Below are positions 8,787 through 16,767 of a stretch of DNA of 64,000 nucleotides, piece by piece. This DNA comes from Natribaculum breve. GTDB taxonomy: Archaea; Halobacteriota; Halobacteria; Halobacteriales; Natrialbaceae. A model generated the notes under the pieces. It saw only the letters and a list, made by a program, of their open reading frames with translations. It had not been told where the DNA came from and did not search any database. Positions within the stretch are counted from its first letter, which is position 1; each line of letters opens with the position of its first letter. A program made the translations under genes and the position numbers. The stretch covers positions 1 through 64,000 of the forward strand of contig NZ_CP095391.1 of assembly GCF_023008585.1 (NCBI RefSeq). The letters are read 5' to 3'.

Positions 8787-8902
8787 ATGACAGCAATTGG
8801 CGAGCTAAACGTCGTTCCCATTCGGGAGGAGAGCATGTCGGAAGAGATCGCGAAGGCAGTCGACGCACTCGAGGCGTTCGACGTTGCCTACAGAGAACGC
8901 AG
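8787..8902 (+). pseudogene. DUF77/MTH1187 thiamine-binding protein, 5' remnant
   Basis: The first 35 codons read MTAIGELNVVPI...EEIAKAVDALEAFDV, the N-terminus of the MTH1187/YqgV (DUF77) family, small ferredoxin-fold thiamine-binding proteins of about 100 residues. The frame then runs into the left end of a TnpB element and the remaining two thirds are absent from the window. The far side of the element is a different truncated gene (AdoMet synthetase), so sequence between them was probably lost through deletion or recombination at the element. Not functional as it stands. Confidence 0.8.
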
Positions 8903-8924
8903 GAGAGAGCCCACGACTTTAGTC

Positions 8925-9180
8925 CTGTCTCTTACCCATACATCGGAGTCTCGCGAAAGTGGCGTTTCGGAGGCTCTCGAGGCGGGCGAGCACGAGCTGA
9001 GACCCACAGGAAGAGAGACGAGATCGGCGCTCGGTACGGAGCGTAGTACTCGAGTCGACTGCGTTCGGATCCACAATTACGGATTTCATCCGGCGAAAGG
9101 CGCTGAATACTGGTATCTCGATCGCCACTCTCCTGTGGATTGCTCGCAGACTGGTAGCGCAACTTGTGGGTAAGAGACAG
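8925..9180. mobile_element. MITE copy 2
   Basis: 256 bp with 14-bp terminal inverted repeats CTGTCTCTTACCCA / TGGGTAAGAGACAG and a 10-bp target duplication GACTTTAGTC at 8915-8924 and 9181-9190. It is identical by eye to the copy at 19126. The target is the loop region of the left-end hairpin of a TnpB element. No open frame is conserved with plausible coding; an internal frame recurs in all copies only because the copies are near-identical. Confidence 0.9.
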
Positions 9181-9250
9181 GACTTTAGTCGTGGGGTGAA
9201 TCCGTCACTTGTGAATCAAACCACGGTGTCCGCCCGTGGGATGTCCCACG

Positions 9251-9388
9251 CTACAATTCCTCTTTTTCGATCCGCTTCATACCCTGTACCAGCAACCCCT
9301 TCCACGTCAGCCCGTGCTTGTCCTTGAGCCGCTGCATTTTCTCATACTGCTCGTCGTCATCGACCTCGATGTGGATGTTGTTGGTCAT
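9251..9388 (-). CDS. Small IS-associated protein (45 aa)
   Basis: A 45-residue protein starts MTNNIHIEVDDDEQYE and ends KGLLVQGMKRIEKEEL. It is transcribed away from tnpB, with the two starts 56 bp apart and an AT-rich shared promoter. The pattern (short beta strand IHIEV followed by amphipathic helices with DKHGLTWKGLL) resembles small CopG/ribbon-helix-helix-like proteins, and similar tiny ORFs accompany TnpB elements in haloarchaea. A role as repressor of the divergent promoter is a guess from position. Confidence 0.6.
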   Translation of the reverse strand: MTNNIHIEVDDDEQYEKMQRLKDKHGLTWKGLLVQGMKRIEKEEL

Positions 9389-9399
9389 ACAGTAATAGA

Positions 9400-9420
9400 T
9401 AAACAATAGATATTTATATC
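9400..9420 (+). promoter_or_regulatory. TATA box of tnpB
   Basis: AATAGATATTTATATC at 9403-9418 lies about 30 bp ahead of the tnpB ATG at 9445, the archaeal TATA spacing for a leaderless transcript. The same AT-rich segment must also serve the divergent 45-codon ORF. Confidence 0.5.
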
Positions 9421-10441
9421 TGTTGGACGAATATCAGAACAGCGATGAAGCGCACCAACACGTTCGCCGTGCGCCCGCTCTCCCCTACTGGAGAGCAACT
9501 GCTACGGGACCTGTTGGATGCGTCTGCCGCACTCTGGAACGAAACCAACTACGAACGCCTCATCCGATACGACGACGAAGACGGGTACAAAAACGAAGAC
9601 GTGTGGGACGCCGATACCGGCACTCTCGAAGGCAAATATAAAGCCACCCTCGGCGCGTCCACCGCCCAACAAGTGATCCGGAAGAACTCGGAAGCGTGGC
9701 GTGGGTTCTTCAGAAACAAGGGGAAGTACCACGATGAGTCAGATACATCGGTCACGGAACACCCCACCCCGCCGGGGTTCTGGGGGAACAAAGACGATGG
9801 CCGAAAACTCCATACCGTCATCCGCAACACGTCGTACACCGTCGAATGGGGCGAGCGATCCAGACTTGAAATACTGGTCGGGTCCGAGTTGAAAGACCGG
9901 TACGATCACACTGGACGGCTCAGATTGGAAATCGCTGGCGAGCCGCACTGGCCCGAGTACGAGACGCAGGGCCGGTTGGACCTGTGGTACGACGAGACCG
10001 ATGGCACCTTCAGAGCTTCGCAGCCCGTGACTGTTTCTGATGATGCACGGACAACTCCACTGGCTGATGAAACAGCCGCTCTGGACATCGGTGCCAACAA
10101 CCTCGTCGCCTGCACCACGACAACCGGTTCCCAGTACCTGTACGACGGCACCCGTCCGTTCGAACAGTTCCGTGCGACGACCGAACGAATCGCGGAGTTG
10201 CAGGCGAAACTCGACGACCAGCGGCGAACAAGTGAGCGGATCGACCACTTGTACGATACGATGTATGAACGGCGCGATCACGCCCAAGACGCACTCGTCC
10301 GCGACCTCGTCGAGCGCCTGTACGACGAGGGCGTTTCAACCGTGTACGTCGGCGACATCCGAGACGGTAGTTGGATAGCGATTTGCCGTCAGACCGATTT
10401 CGTAGCAGTCTCATGAATGGTCTCTCAATAGTGAACCAAGT

Positions 10442-11899
10442 GTGTCGCTGGGGATTGGCGGATCGCCGGAATCGATAGATTCCGCGATCCGCACCGAGAA
10501 CAGTACGTATCTCCGCCAGCAACTTGTCGTCCAAAAGCTTGAGAACCGTCTTCTCCGTCGCCAACTCGCTGCACAGCAACAGCAGATAGAGGTACTTGAG
10601 ACTCGCCTCAAGCGGTACGAAAACCCAAACACACCACCCAGTAAGCAGGGTGGTGCGGCTGGATCACCTGGCAGCGACGACAGAGACAAGGAAGAGAACG
10701 AAGACCAAGGGGACGACGCTGGCGGCGACGCTGACGCCGCCAGCGACTCCTCTCCAGGACGTGACGAAGGTCACGAAGGAACAACTCGACCGCCTCCGGA
10801 ACCAGAAGAGACTATTCGAGTCGATCAGGGATATTGCCCAGACTGTGAGCAAATCCTCTCTAACCCGGACAGCTACATCTCACGGACGATTATCGACATA
10901 CCTCTCCCTATTCCAACCACTGTCGTCGAGTACGAACTCGGCAAACACCGCTGTTCCTGTGGAAACGAAGTCGTTGCTGAACATCCTGACTGCCCGGAAA
11001 CCGGGCGGTTTGGGCCAAATATCATGGCCCAAACCGCCCTCGGTAGGTTCCATCAGCGACTTCCAAACCGTAAACAGGCGGAGCTGTTTGACTGGGAGCT
11101 CGATACACCCATCTCTCATCGGACGATCTACAACCTGACCAAGCGGGTCGCAGACCGGCTGCGACCCGCGTATGACGATGTCAAAGCCCGTATTCAGGAA
11201 AGTGACGTCGTCTACTGCGATGAAACGGGATTTCCTGTTGACGGAGAGCAACACTGGGCGTGGACGTTCGTTACTGACGAAGAAGTGCTGTTCTGGGTTG
11301 ATGAGAGTCGTGGAAGCCAGGTGTTAGAGGACGTCCTCGGCGAGGAATTCGCCGAGGACTCGACGCTCAGCTGTGACGGTTGGTCAGCGTATCCGAGCTA
11401 TCACACGAAGCTCCAGCGGTGCTGGGCACATCTGTTGCGAGAGGCGGAGTACGTTGCTGAACGGTACGAGGAAGCAGAGAGGTTGTCTGCGGAGTTACAC
11501 GCTCTCCACGACGATTTAACGGCGTTCGACGAGGAGGATCCGTCCGCCTCCGCCCGCGAGCAAAAGCGGGCGGAGGCGTCGTTACATCTGGAAGGGCTGA
11601 TCAGGGAAGACTACGAGGCACAGGAGGTCAAGAAGCTGATCGAGAAGATCAGGAACGGGTTAGGGCACTGGCTGACGTTCGTTACAGAGCCAGACGTCGA
11701 TTCGACGAATAATCGCGCAGAGCGCGCTCTGCGCGAGCAAGTTGTGCTGCGGAAGATGTTCCGGACCCTCCGCTCAGCCGAAGGGGTCCAGATTCACGAG
11801 ACGATCACGACCATGTTAGCCACGTGGAAACGGCGAGGACTAGATCCGCCCGAACAGCTCCAGTCCATCCTCGGTGGGAAAGAACTCAGTTCAGGATGA
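10442..11899 (+). CDS. IS66-family transposase (TnpC type)
   Basis: A 485-residue transposase. Order: coiled coil and leucine-rich helix (about 20-65, QKLENRLLRRQLAAQQQQIEV), low-complexity acidic linker (75-120), zinc-finger-like CPDC...CSCG (about 133-182), then the DDE catalytic core with YCDETGFPVDGEQHW, SCDGWSAYPSY and the terminal NNRAERALR motif, matching the PF03050 IS66 domain. It would cut and join the element's own ends. GTG at 10442 is the only start consistent with length. The coding sequence contains eight internal perfect or near-perfect hairpins (separate entry). Confidence 0.92.
   Translation: MSLGIGGSPESIDSAIRTENSTYLRQQLVVQKLENRLLRRQLAAQQQQIEVLETRLKRYENPNTPPSKQGGAAGSPGSDDRDKEENEDQGDDAGGDADAASDSSPGRDEGHEGTTRPPPEPEETIRVDQGYCPDCEQILSNPDSYISRTIIDIPLPIPTTVVEYELGKHRCSCGNEVVAEHPDCPETGRFGPNIMAQTALGRFHQRLPNRKQAELFDWELDTPISHRTIYNLTKRVADRLRPAYDDVKARIQESDVVYCDETGFPVDGEQHWAWTFVTDEEVLFWVDESRGSQVLEDVLGEEFAEDSTLSCDGWSAYPSYHTKLQRCWAHLLREAEYVAERYEEAERLSAELHALHDDLTAFDEEDPSASAREQKRAEASLHLEGLIREDYEAQEVKKLIEKIRNGLGHWLTFVTEPDVDSTNNRAERALREQVVLRKMFRTLRSAEGVQIHETITTMLATWKRRGLDPPEQLQSILGGKELSSG
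10458..11735. repeat. Hairpin ladder within the IS66 transposase gene
   Basis: Inverted repeats inside the coding sequence: 10458-10473/10478-10492 (one bulge), 10632-10639/10648-10655, 10760-10765/10770-10775, 11003-11016/11026-11039 (14 bp perfect), 11143-11153/11159-11169 (11 bp), 11334-11344/11350-11360 (11 bp), 11545-11557/11566-11578 (13 bp) and a 22-nt palindrome at 11714-11735. Arms were checked base by base. Function unknown. Confidence 0.85.
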
Positions 11900-12404
11900 G
11901 AGGTATCACTGACCGGTGAATCCTGGTCACGCTATCCAACTACCCGAGACGTACTGGAAACGCACTGGATGCCCGAGGTGAACACGAAAACGCACAACTT
12001 CTGGGCATACCGTCGGTTCATCGACCGCCTCGAATGTGTCTGCGAAGAGTATGGGATCGAGGTCGTCGAAGAGCCCGAGTCGTGGACGACCCAAGAATGT
12101 CCAGAGTGTGGCGAACGCGAGGATACGGAGCGGAACGGCGACCTGTTCCGCTGTGTTTGTGGGTTCGAGGGACACGCCGATCTCAAGGCGAGTCAACTGT
12201 TCCTCGAACGCGAGACTGGTATGAAAGTCGGGCTGATGGCCCAGCCCGTGTGCTTCGAGTGGGACGACCACGAATGGTCAGAGAGATCATACTCTCCCGC
12301 GAGGGCAAGTCCCAAAGAAGATCACACAGACCGGAGTACCCGCCGTACGGTGGGAAAAGTTGCCTCCGTGGAGTCGGCATAGTCCGACATCCCGACGGAG
12401 GAAT

Positions 12405-12425
12405 CCCACGACTTCAGTCGTGGGA
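12405..12425 (+). repeat. Right-end hairpin of element B
   Basis: CCCACGACTTCAGTCGTGGG is a near-perfect stem with a short loop, followed by AGGAGGTCAA. It is the subterminal hairpin that IS200/IS605-type transposases recognise as single-stranded DNA. The same motif ends the element at 19103-21079. Confidence 0.75.
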
Positions 12426-12434
12426 GGAGGTCAA

Positions 12435-13169
12435 CTGCACGGCTCTCTCGGTCCGCTCGCTCGCGTACCGTCTGGTCAGGTCTGCCACCTGCTCTTTGAC
12501 GTCGACGTACTCCTCGACGCTTGCGACGTACCGGGAGACGACGGCGGCAGCGACGGTGAGCCGAAGCGTATCGTCCGTGCGCCAGCCCATCAGCTTGACG
12601 TCCTCGCCGACCGCCGGTATCTCCTCGCGGATCTCCGCCTCGAGTCCGCGGACGATGCGATCCGTCTCGGACAGGGGAGCGTAGCCGACGCCGATGCTGG
12701 TGTCGTTCGCTCGAAGAACGGCCCGGTCGTCGAACAGCGCCTTCAGGTCTGCGGACGTCTCACCGATGCGCGGGTCGAACTCGACCGCGTCGGCGGGCAG
12801 TTCGTCGAAGTTCGCGTCGACGTAGTCGCGGGCGGCGTCGACTGCGAGTTCGTCGACCGGAACGTCCCGTCCATCGACGGTTCTGGTCGCCCGCCCGCTG
12901 ATGAGGACGTAGATCGGGTCGACGATGTCCCCGCCGCCGAACGCTGGCTCCGTCGTTCCCGCGACGAGTTGTACGCTGTCGGTGTTGTGGTGGAGAATCT
13001 GCCCGAACTCGTCGAGATAGTGCCGTGAGAGACGACGCGAGATCGCTTCGGCGATGCCGTCGCAGATCGTGTCCGGATGCCCGAGCCCCTTCCGTTCGAC
13101 GAACTCCGTCGACCGTGCGGAGACGGGATTTCGCTCGAGATGTCGAACGGTAACCGAGGAGTCTTCCAT
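12435..13169 (-). pseudogene. Archaeal-type S-adenosylmethionine synthetase, 3'-truncated
   Basis: The archaeal MAT family (about 400 residues) makes AdoMet from methionine and ATP. From ATG 13169 the sequence contains FVERKGLGHPDTICDGIAEAI (residues about 23-43), DSVQLVAG and PAFGGGD, all recognisable, but the gene ends after about 245 residues where it meets the right end of element B; the final six codons (to 12414) are IS sequence. The C-terminal part (GSVGRGNR and GLITPNRPMS motifs in intact homologues) is missing, so it should be inactive. A functional metK must exist elsewhere. An AdoMet synthetase on an accessory replicon would have been a second copy. Confidence 0.85.
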
Positions 13170-13353
13170 AGACCGAGATACAACCGTCGTAGTGACATAC
13201 CTTCTCCCCCAGCCATCAGTGTCGACGGTGACTCGAGTCCTGCTCGAGTCGACGAGGACGAGGGCCGTCACCGGCAGCGAGCGTTTCCGGGTAGGTGTGT
13301 CGGTGCTGTGTCCCGCCCCCAATTCCATTAGCGCGTGTGTGCTACGACACCGT

Positions 13354-14271
13354 ATGACAACAGAGCAGACGGCGGACGCTGTGTTCGGGCTCCTGTCCAA
13401 CGAGATACGCGTCGACGTTTTGCGGGCCGTCGCCACCGCGCAAAACGAGGCGGAACAGTCCGGTGGTGGGATCGCCGAACTGCCGTTCTCGGAGATCTAC
13501 GAGCGGGTCGACGTGGACAGTACGTCCAAGCTGTCGTATCACCTCACCGAACTCACCGGAACGTTTCTCCGAAAGGGCGACGAGGGCTACTCGTTCACGC
13601 ACGCGGGAGAGCGGATGGCCCGGTTCGTCCTCGCCGAGAACTACGATCGGCCCGCCGAGTTCGGCCCGCTCGAGACTGACGGTACGTGCCTGTTCTGCGG
13701 AGAGTCGGCCCTCGAGGCCACCCTCCACGACCAGTACTTCGTGGTCCGGTGTTCCGCTTGCGGCCGGCCCGCAACGGGCTATACGGTCACGCCAGCCCAG
13801 ACGCGGGCCCACGACGGGGCCGAACTGCTCGAGGCGCTCAAACGAAAGCAGGCGATCGAGTACGAACTCGTCCAACGGAACGTCTGTCCCGAGTGTGGAG
13901 GCTCCGTCACCACGGAGGTACGAGCGGCGAGCGAAACGACGCTCCCTGACGAGGTTCCGATATCGTTCGTCACGATCGACGAGTGCCAGCACTGTCTGCG
14001 CATATACAGCGGCCCGATGACGTACAGCGTGGCGTACCACCCCGCGTCGGTCGCGTTCCACTGGGACCGTGGTGTCGACATCATGCAGACCGGAATGTGG
14101 GAGTTTCACGATCACGTCCGGGACGGACGCTGGACCGCCGAACGGATCGAGACAGATCCACCGGAGTACAGAGTCGTATTTCGTCGGAGTGCTGCCGCGC
14201 TCACAGTCCACCTCGACGATACCGCTCGAGTTACGCGGACCGAGCGCGTCCGCAGCCGAACTCTCGACTGA
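13354..14271 (+). CDS. ArsR-like HTH regulator with zinc-finger-like core
   Basis: A 305-residue protein. The N-terminal 90 residues form a winged helix-turn-helix of the kind common in haloarchaeal ArsR-like regulators (VFGLLSNEIRVDVLRAVA ... STSKLSYHLTELT). Two cysteine pairs follow: CLFCGESA/CSACG at about 110-137 and CPECGG/CQHC at about 182-213, likely zinc ribbons. The remaining half is unassigned. ATG at 13354 is preceded by an AT-poor spacer and lies 184 bp from the divergent AdoMet synthetase start. Probably a transcription factor; its target is unknown. Confidence 0.78.
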   Translation: MTTEQTADAVFGLLSNEIRVDVLRAVATAQNEAEQSGGGIAELPFSEIYERVDVDSTSKLSYHLTELTGTFLRKGDEGYSFTHAGERMARFVLAENYDRPAEFGPLETDGTCLFCGESALEATLHDQYFVVRCSACGRPATGYTVTPAQTRAHDGAELLEALKRKQAIEYELVQRNVCPECGGSVTTEVRAASETTLPDEVPISFVTIDECQHCLRIYSGPMTYSVAYHPASVAFHWDRGVDIMQTGMWEFHDHVRDGRWTAERIETDPPEYRVVFRRSAAALTVHLDDTARVTRTERVRSRTLD

Positions 14272-14465
14272 TCGCCGTTCTTCCAGAATAGTTACAAAAC
14301 CGTCGTTGACCGATACGACCCTCACGGCCCGAAGAAGACGGCGATCCGCGCGTTTGCGACGGCAGTCGCTCAAACGTGATTTTGAAACGACCCTGATAAT
14401 ATATCAAATGTTCGATAGCACTTTTGAGGGCGTACCGTGACTCCTCACGTGACGGTGATTCCAAC

Positions 14466-15161
14466 GTGCAGCCAAACGCTGACTCGACCGGAGACCAACC
14501 GCAATCACGCATCGACGACACTCGAGAGACCGATCCGGCAGCCAACCGGCCCATGTCGGTCGAAGACGTTCGGGACGCGTACGCACGGTACGCCGACTGG
14601 ATCGATCGATTCGACTGGCTCAACCGGCTGGCGACCGGCCGGTATCGCCGCCGTCAGTTCGCGGGTGTAACCGGTCGCGTGCTCGACGTGGCCTGTGGAA
14701 CCGGGACGAACTTCCGATATCTGCCCGCTACAGTCGACCTCGTCGGCATCGACATCAGCGAAGCGATGCTGGCCAGGGCGCGGGACGAACTCGACCGACT
14801 CGACAGAGACGAAACGCTCGAGCAGATGGACGCGCAGGCACTCGAGTTCGACGACGACAGCTTCGACGCGGTGATTTCGGCGCTGTCGACCTGTACGTTC
14901 CCGGACCCGGTGGCCGCGCTTCGGGAGATGGAACGGGTCTGTGCACCTGATGGACGAATTCTACTCGTCGAACACGGGAAGAGCGACGTCTCGCTCGTCG
15001 CGCGGTATCAGCAGTGGCGTGCCGACGCCCACTACGAGAGAGCGGGCTGTCGGGTGACTCAGGAGCCGCTCGAGCTCGTCCGGCGAGCAGGCCTCTCCGT
15101 CGACGACGTCGACACGGCCCAGTTCGGGAGAATCACCACGATCACCGCGAGCCCGGAGTGA
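14466..15161 (+). CDS. Class I SAM-dependent methyltransferase
   Basis: About 231 residues. The SAM-binding motif I is VLDVACGTGTNFRYLP, motif II VGIDISEAMLARARDEL, and a QALEFDDDSFDAVISALS post motif follows, typical of UbiE/Methyltransf_11-type small-molecule or lipid methyltransferases. GTG at 14466 is one candidate start; ATG at 14553 (MSVEDVRDAYARYADWID) fits homologues better and would give 202 residues. A TATA-like ATAATATATC lies at about 14395. The next gene starts 7 bp after the stop, suggesting an operon with the CAAX protease. The substrate is unknown. Confidence 0.82.
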   Translation: MQPNADSTGDQPQSRIDDTRETDPAANRPMSVEDVRDAYARYADWIDRFDWLNRLATGRYRRRQFAGVTGRVLDVACGTGTNFRYLPATVDLVGIDISEAMLARARDELDRLDRDETLEQMDAQALEFDDDSFDAVISALSTCTFPDPVAALREMERVCAPDGRILLVEHGKSDVSLVARYQQWRADAHYERAGCRVTQEPLELVRRAGLSVDDVDTAQFGRITTITASPE

Positions 15162-15168
15162 TCTCACG

Positions 15169-16131
15169 GTGACGACTCCTCTTCGGACGGTCACGCGGAC
15201 GATTATCCGGGGGCCGCACGAGAGTCGCGTCCGTGTCGTTTGGCGGATAGCGATTCCGCTGCTCACCGGTCTGGTGACGTTCCCGGCCTCGTTCGTGGCC
15301 GCACTCTCTGCCGGTATGCTAACGGGGACGGCTGTGCTGATCGCCTGGACGACGACGGCACTAGTCGTATTCGCTGTGGTTCGCTTTTCGGCCACTCGTC
15401 TCGATCGACGTCCGCTATCCGCCTACGGATACCACGTTTCGCGTGGATGGTGGCTCGACCTCGTCGGCGGATTCGCACTCGGAAGCGTCATCGTCGTACT
15501 GACGCTGCTCATCGCGATCAAGCTCGGCGCAGTGACCGTTCCCGACGGGGAACTGGTCGTCGAGTTCGCTTCTCTCCCGTGGTTAGCAGCATTTCTCGTC
15601 GGATTCGCCGGCGTCGCGTTCTGGGAGGAACTCGTCTTCCGCGGCGTCGTCATGACGAACGTCGTCGAAGCCGCAGACGAGCGGGAGGTTTCGTCTTCGG
15701 TCGCCGTCGCAGTAGCGTTGATCGGCAATGCGACGGTTTTCGCCCTCGTTCACGTTCCCGGTGCGCTCACAGAGGGATACTCGCCCTGGCTGACCGCCCT
15801 CTGGACGTTCTCGGCCGGGCTGTTGTTCGGCGCCGCGTACCTGCTGACGGGCGAGCTGGCGCTCCCGATGGGACTGCATCTCGGGATCAACTACGTCTCG
15901 AGCAACGTCTTCGGCATTGCGGGGATTGCGGAGATGGAGGGCGTCCCGACGGTATTCTCGACGACGACCACTGCGACCGGACTCCTGGCACCGATGAGTG
16001 GGATTCCGATCCTCGTCTCGCTCGCCGCTGGTAGTGTATTCGTCGCTGGCTGGTGTTACTGGCGACGGGGAACGCTCGAGCTTGCGCTCGTTCCTGGAGT
16101 CGACCCGTCCGACCGTGACGCCCCAGTTTGA
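15169..16131 (+). CDS. CPBP family intramembrane glutamic protease
   Basis: A 320-residue polytopic protein of the CAAX protease/bacteriocin-processing (Abi) family. The EExxxR motif is WEELVFRG at about residues 155-162, the second histidine motif is FALVHVPGAL, and HLGINYVSSNVF supplies the last conserved His/Asn. Roughly eight membrane helices are visible. Such proteases cleave membrane substrates; in archaea their targets are mostly unknown. A GTG start at 15169 lies 7 bp after the methyltransferase stop. Confidence 0.87.
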   Translation: MTTPLRTVTRTIIRGPHESRVRVVWRIAIPLLTGLVTFPASFVAALSAGMLTGTAVLIAWTTTALVVFAVVRFSATRLDRRPLSAYGYHVSRGWWLDLVGGFALGSVIVVLTLLIAIKLGAVTVPDGELVVEFASLPWLAAFLVGFAGVAFWEELVFRGVVMTNVVEAADEREVSSSVAVAVALIGNATVFALVHVPGALTEGYSPWLTALWTFSAGLLFGAAYLLTGELALPMGLHLGINYVSSNVFGIAGIAEMEGVPTVFSTTTTATGLLAPMSGIPILVSLAAGSVFVAGWCYWRRGTLELALVPGVDPSDRDAPV

Positions 16132-16275
16132 GCGGCTCGGGCGCCTTCTCGTCAACTTCACACCATCTATTCGATTTGTCACTCACCGTCGCCGATCACG
16201 TTACTCGACGAGAGTCGACAATAGACGGCCAGCGCATTCGACCGAAAACTGCCGATCCACTCGACTGGCCCCGAA

Positions 16276-16668
16276 TCAGGCGACGGGCTGGAGGAACATG
16301 ACGTTCACCCGTCCGACAGCGTCGAAGTCACGGAGCTGGTACACCAGTTCGCGGATCCGGCCCGCGGGACCAGTGCAGAAAATCGTCTCGAGACACCAGT
16401 CTCCGCGGTGCATGTGCTGTGTCGTTCCGATAACGTCTTCGAACTCGTGTTGGATCCGGTGGAGGTCACCGATGACGAGAGTGTGTTCGTAGTCGAACGC
16501 AATCGCTGCGACAGCTTCCCCCTCGAGATCCTCTAGCTGCGTGTGTCGCTCGACGTACTCCTGCATCGCTTCGCGGACGGCCCGTGAGCGCGATTCCAGT
16601 CCCTCTGCCTTCCACGTCTCGTCGAACGTCTCCAGTACTTCCTGTGGGACGTTGAGGCTCGTTCGCAT
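16276..16668 (-). CDS. NikR-like ribbon-helix-helix metal regulator
   Basis: 130 residues: an N-terminal ribbon-helix-helix (MRTSLNVPQEVLETFDET ... SRSRAVREAMQEYVE) and a C-terminal ACT-like sensor domain. The nickel-site pattern of NikR is largely kept: histidines in RIQHEF and QHMH followed by CLET at about residues 82-100. NikR proteins repress transport genes when metal is bound. The gene is divergent from the MFS transporter at 16768 with 99 bp between starts, which suggests control of that transporter. Metal identity is uncertain. Confidence 0.82.
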   Translation of the reverse strand: MRTSLNVPQEVLETFDETWKAEGLESRSRAVREAMQEYVERHTQLEDLEGEAVAAIAFDYEHTLVIGDLHRIQHEFEDVIGTTQHMHRGDWCLETIFCTGPAGRIRELVYQLRDFDAVGRVNVMFLQPVA

Positions 16669-16767
16669 ACGCGCCCTTGCGTCGGGCGATACTTAGCCCC
16701 CGTTATTACGATCCTCGAAAATCGAAATAACGGAACGCAATTGAACGACTCTCGTCGACTTCCGACG

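Larger units (their letters stand above)
10367..11943 (+). mobile_element. IS66-family element
   Basis: A 1577-bp element with terminal inverted repeat GTAGTTGGATAGCG / CGCTATCCAACTAC and an 8-bp target duplication CCGAGACG at 10359-10366 and 11944-11951. The 8-bp duplication is characteristic of IS66. It carries a single gene (tnpC-like transposase) and no tnpA/tnpB accessory ORFs, hence the minimal form. It interrupts tnpB of element B. Confidence 0.93.
9445..12382 (+). pseudogene. tnpB: tnpB (IS200/IS605 OrfB), interrupted by IS66 element
   Basis: TnpB is the RNA-guided, RuvC-type nuclease ancestor of Cas12. The 5' part (9445-10366) carries the first RuvC motif ([11 protein letters not shown]) and stops making TnpB sequence at VGDIRD. 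The 3' part (11952-12382) resumes with VLETHW...KTHNFWAYRRF, the four-cysteine zinc ribbon (CPECGERED...CVCGF) and the last RuvC aspartate (GHADLKAS). Deleting 10367-11943 with one copy of the 8-bp duplication gives 1353 nt, exactly 451 codons in frame, so this was a full 450-residue TnpB until the IS66 insertion. No tnpA gene is present in the element. Confidence 0.93.
8903..12434 (+). mobile_element. IS1341-type TnpB element (element B), interrupted
   Basis: The left end is the hairpin CCCACGACTTTAGTCGTGGG (split by a MITE), and the right end is the hairpin CCCACGACTTCAGTCGTGGG followed by AGGAGGTCAA near 12434. Contents: a divergent 45-codon ORF, and tnpB without tnpA. Two later insertions are nested in it: MITE copy 2 in the left hairpin and an IS66-family element in tnpB. 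Removing both leaves about 1.7 kb, normal for the class. The flanking host genes are truncated on both sides. Confidence 0.85.
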
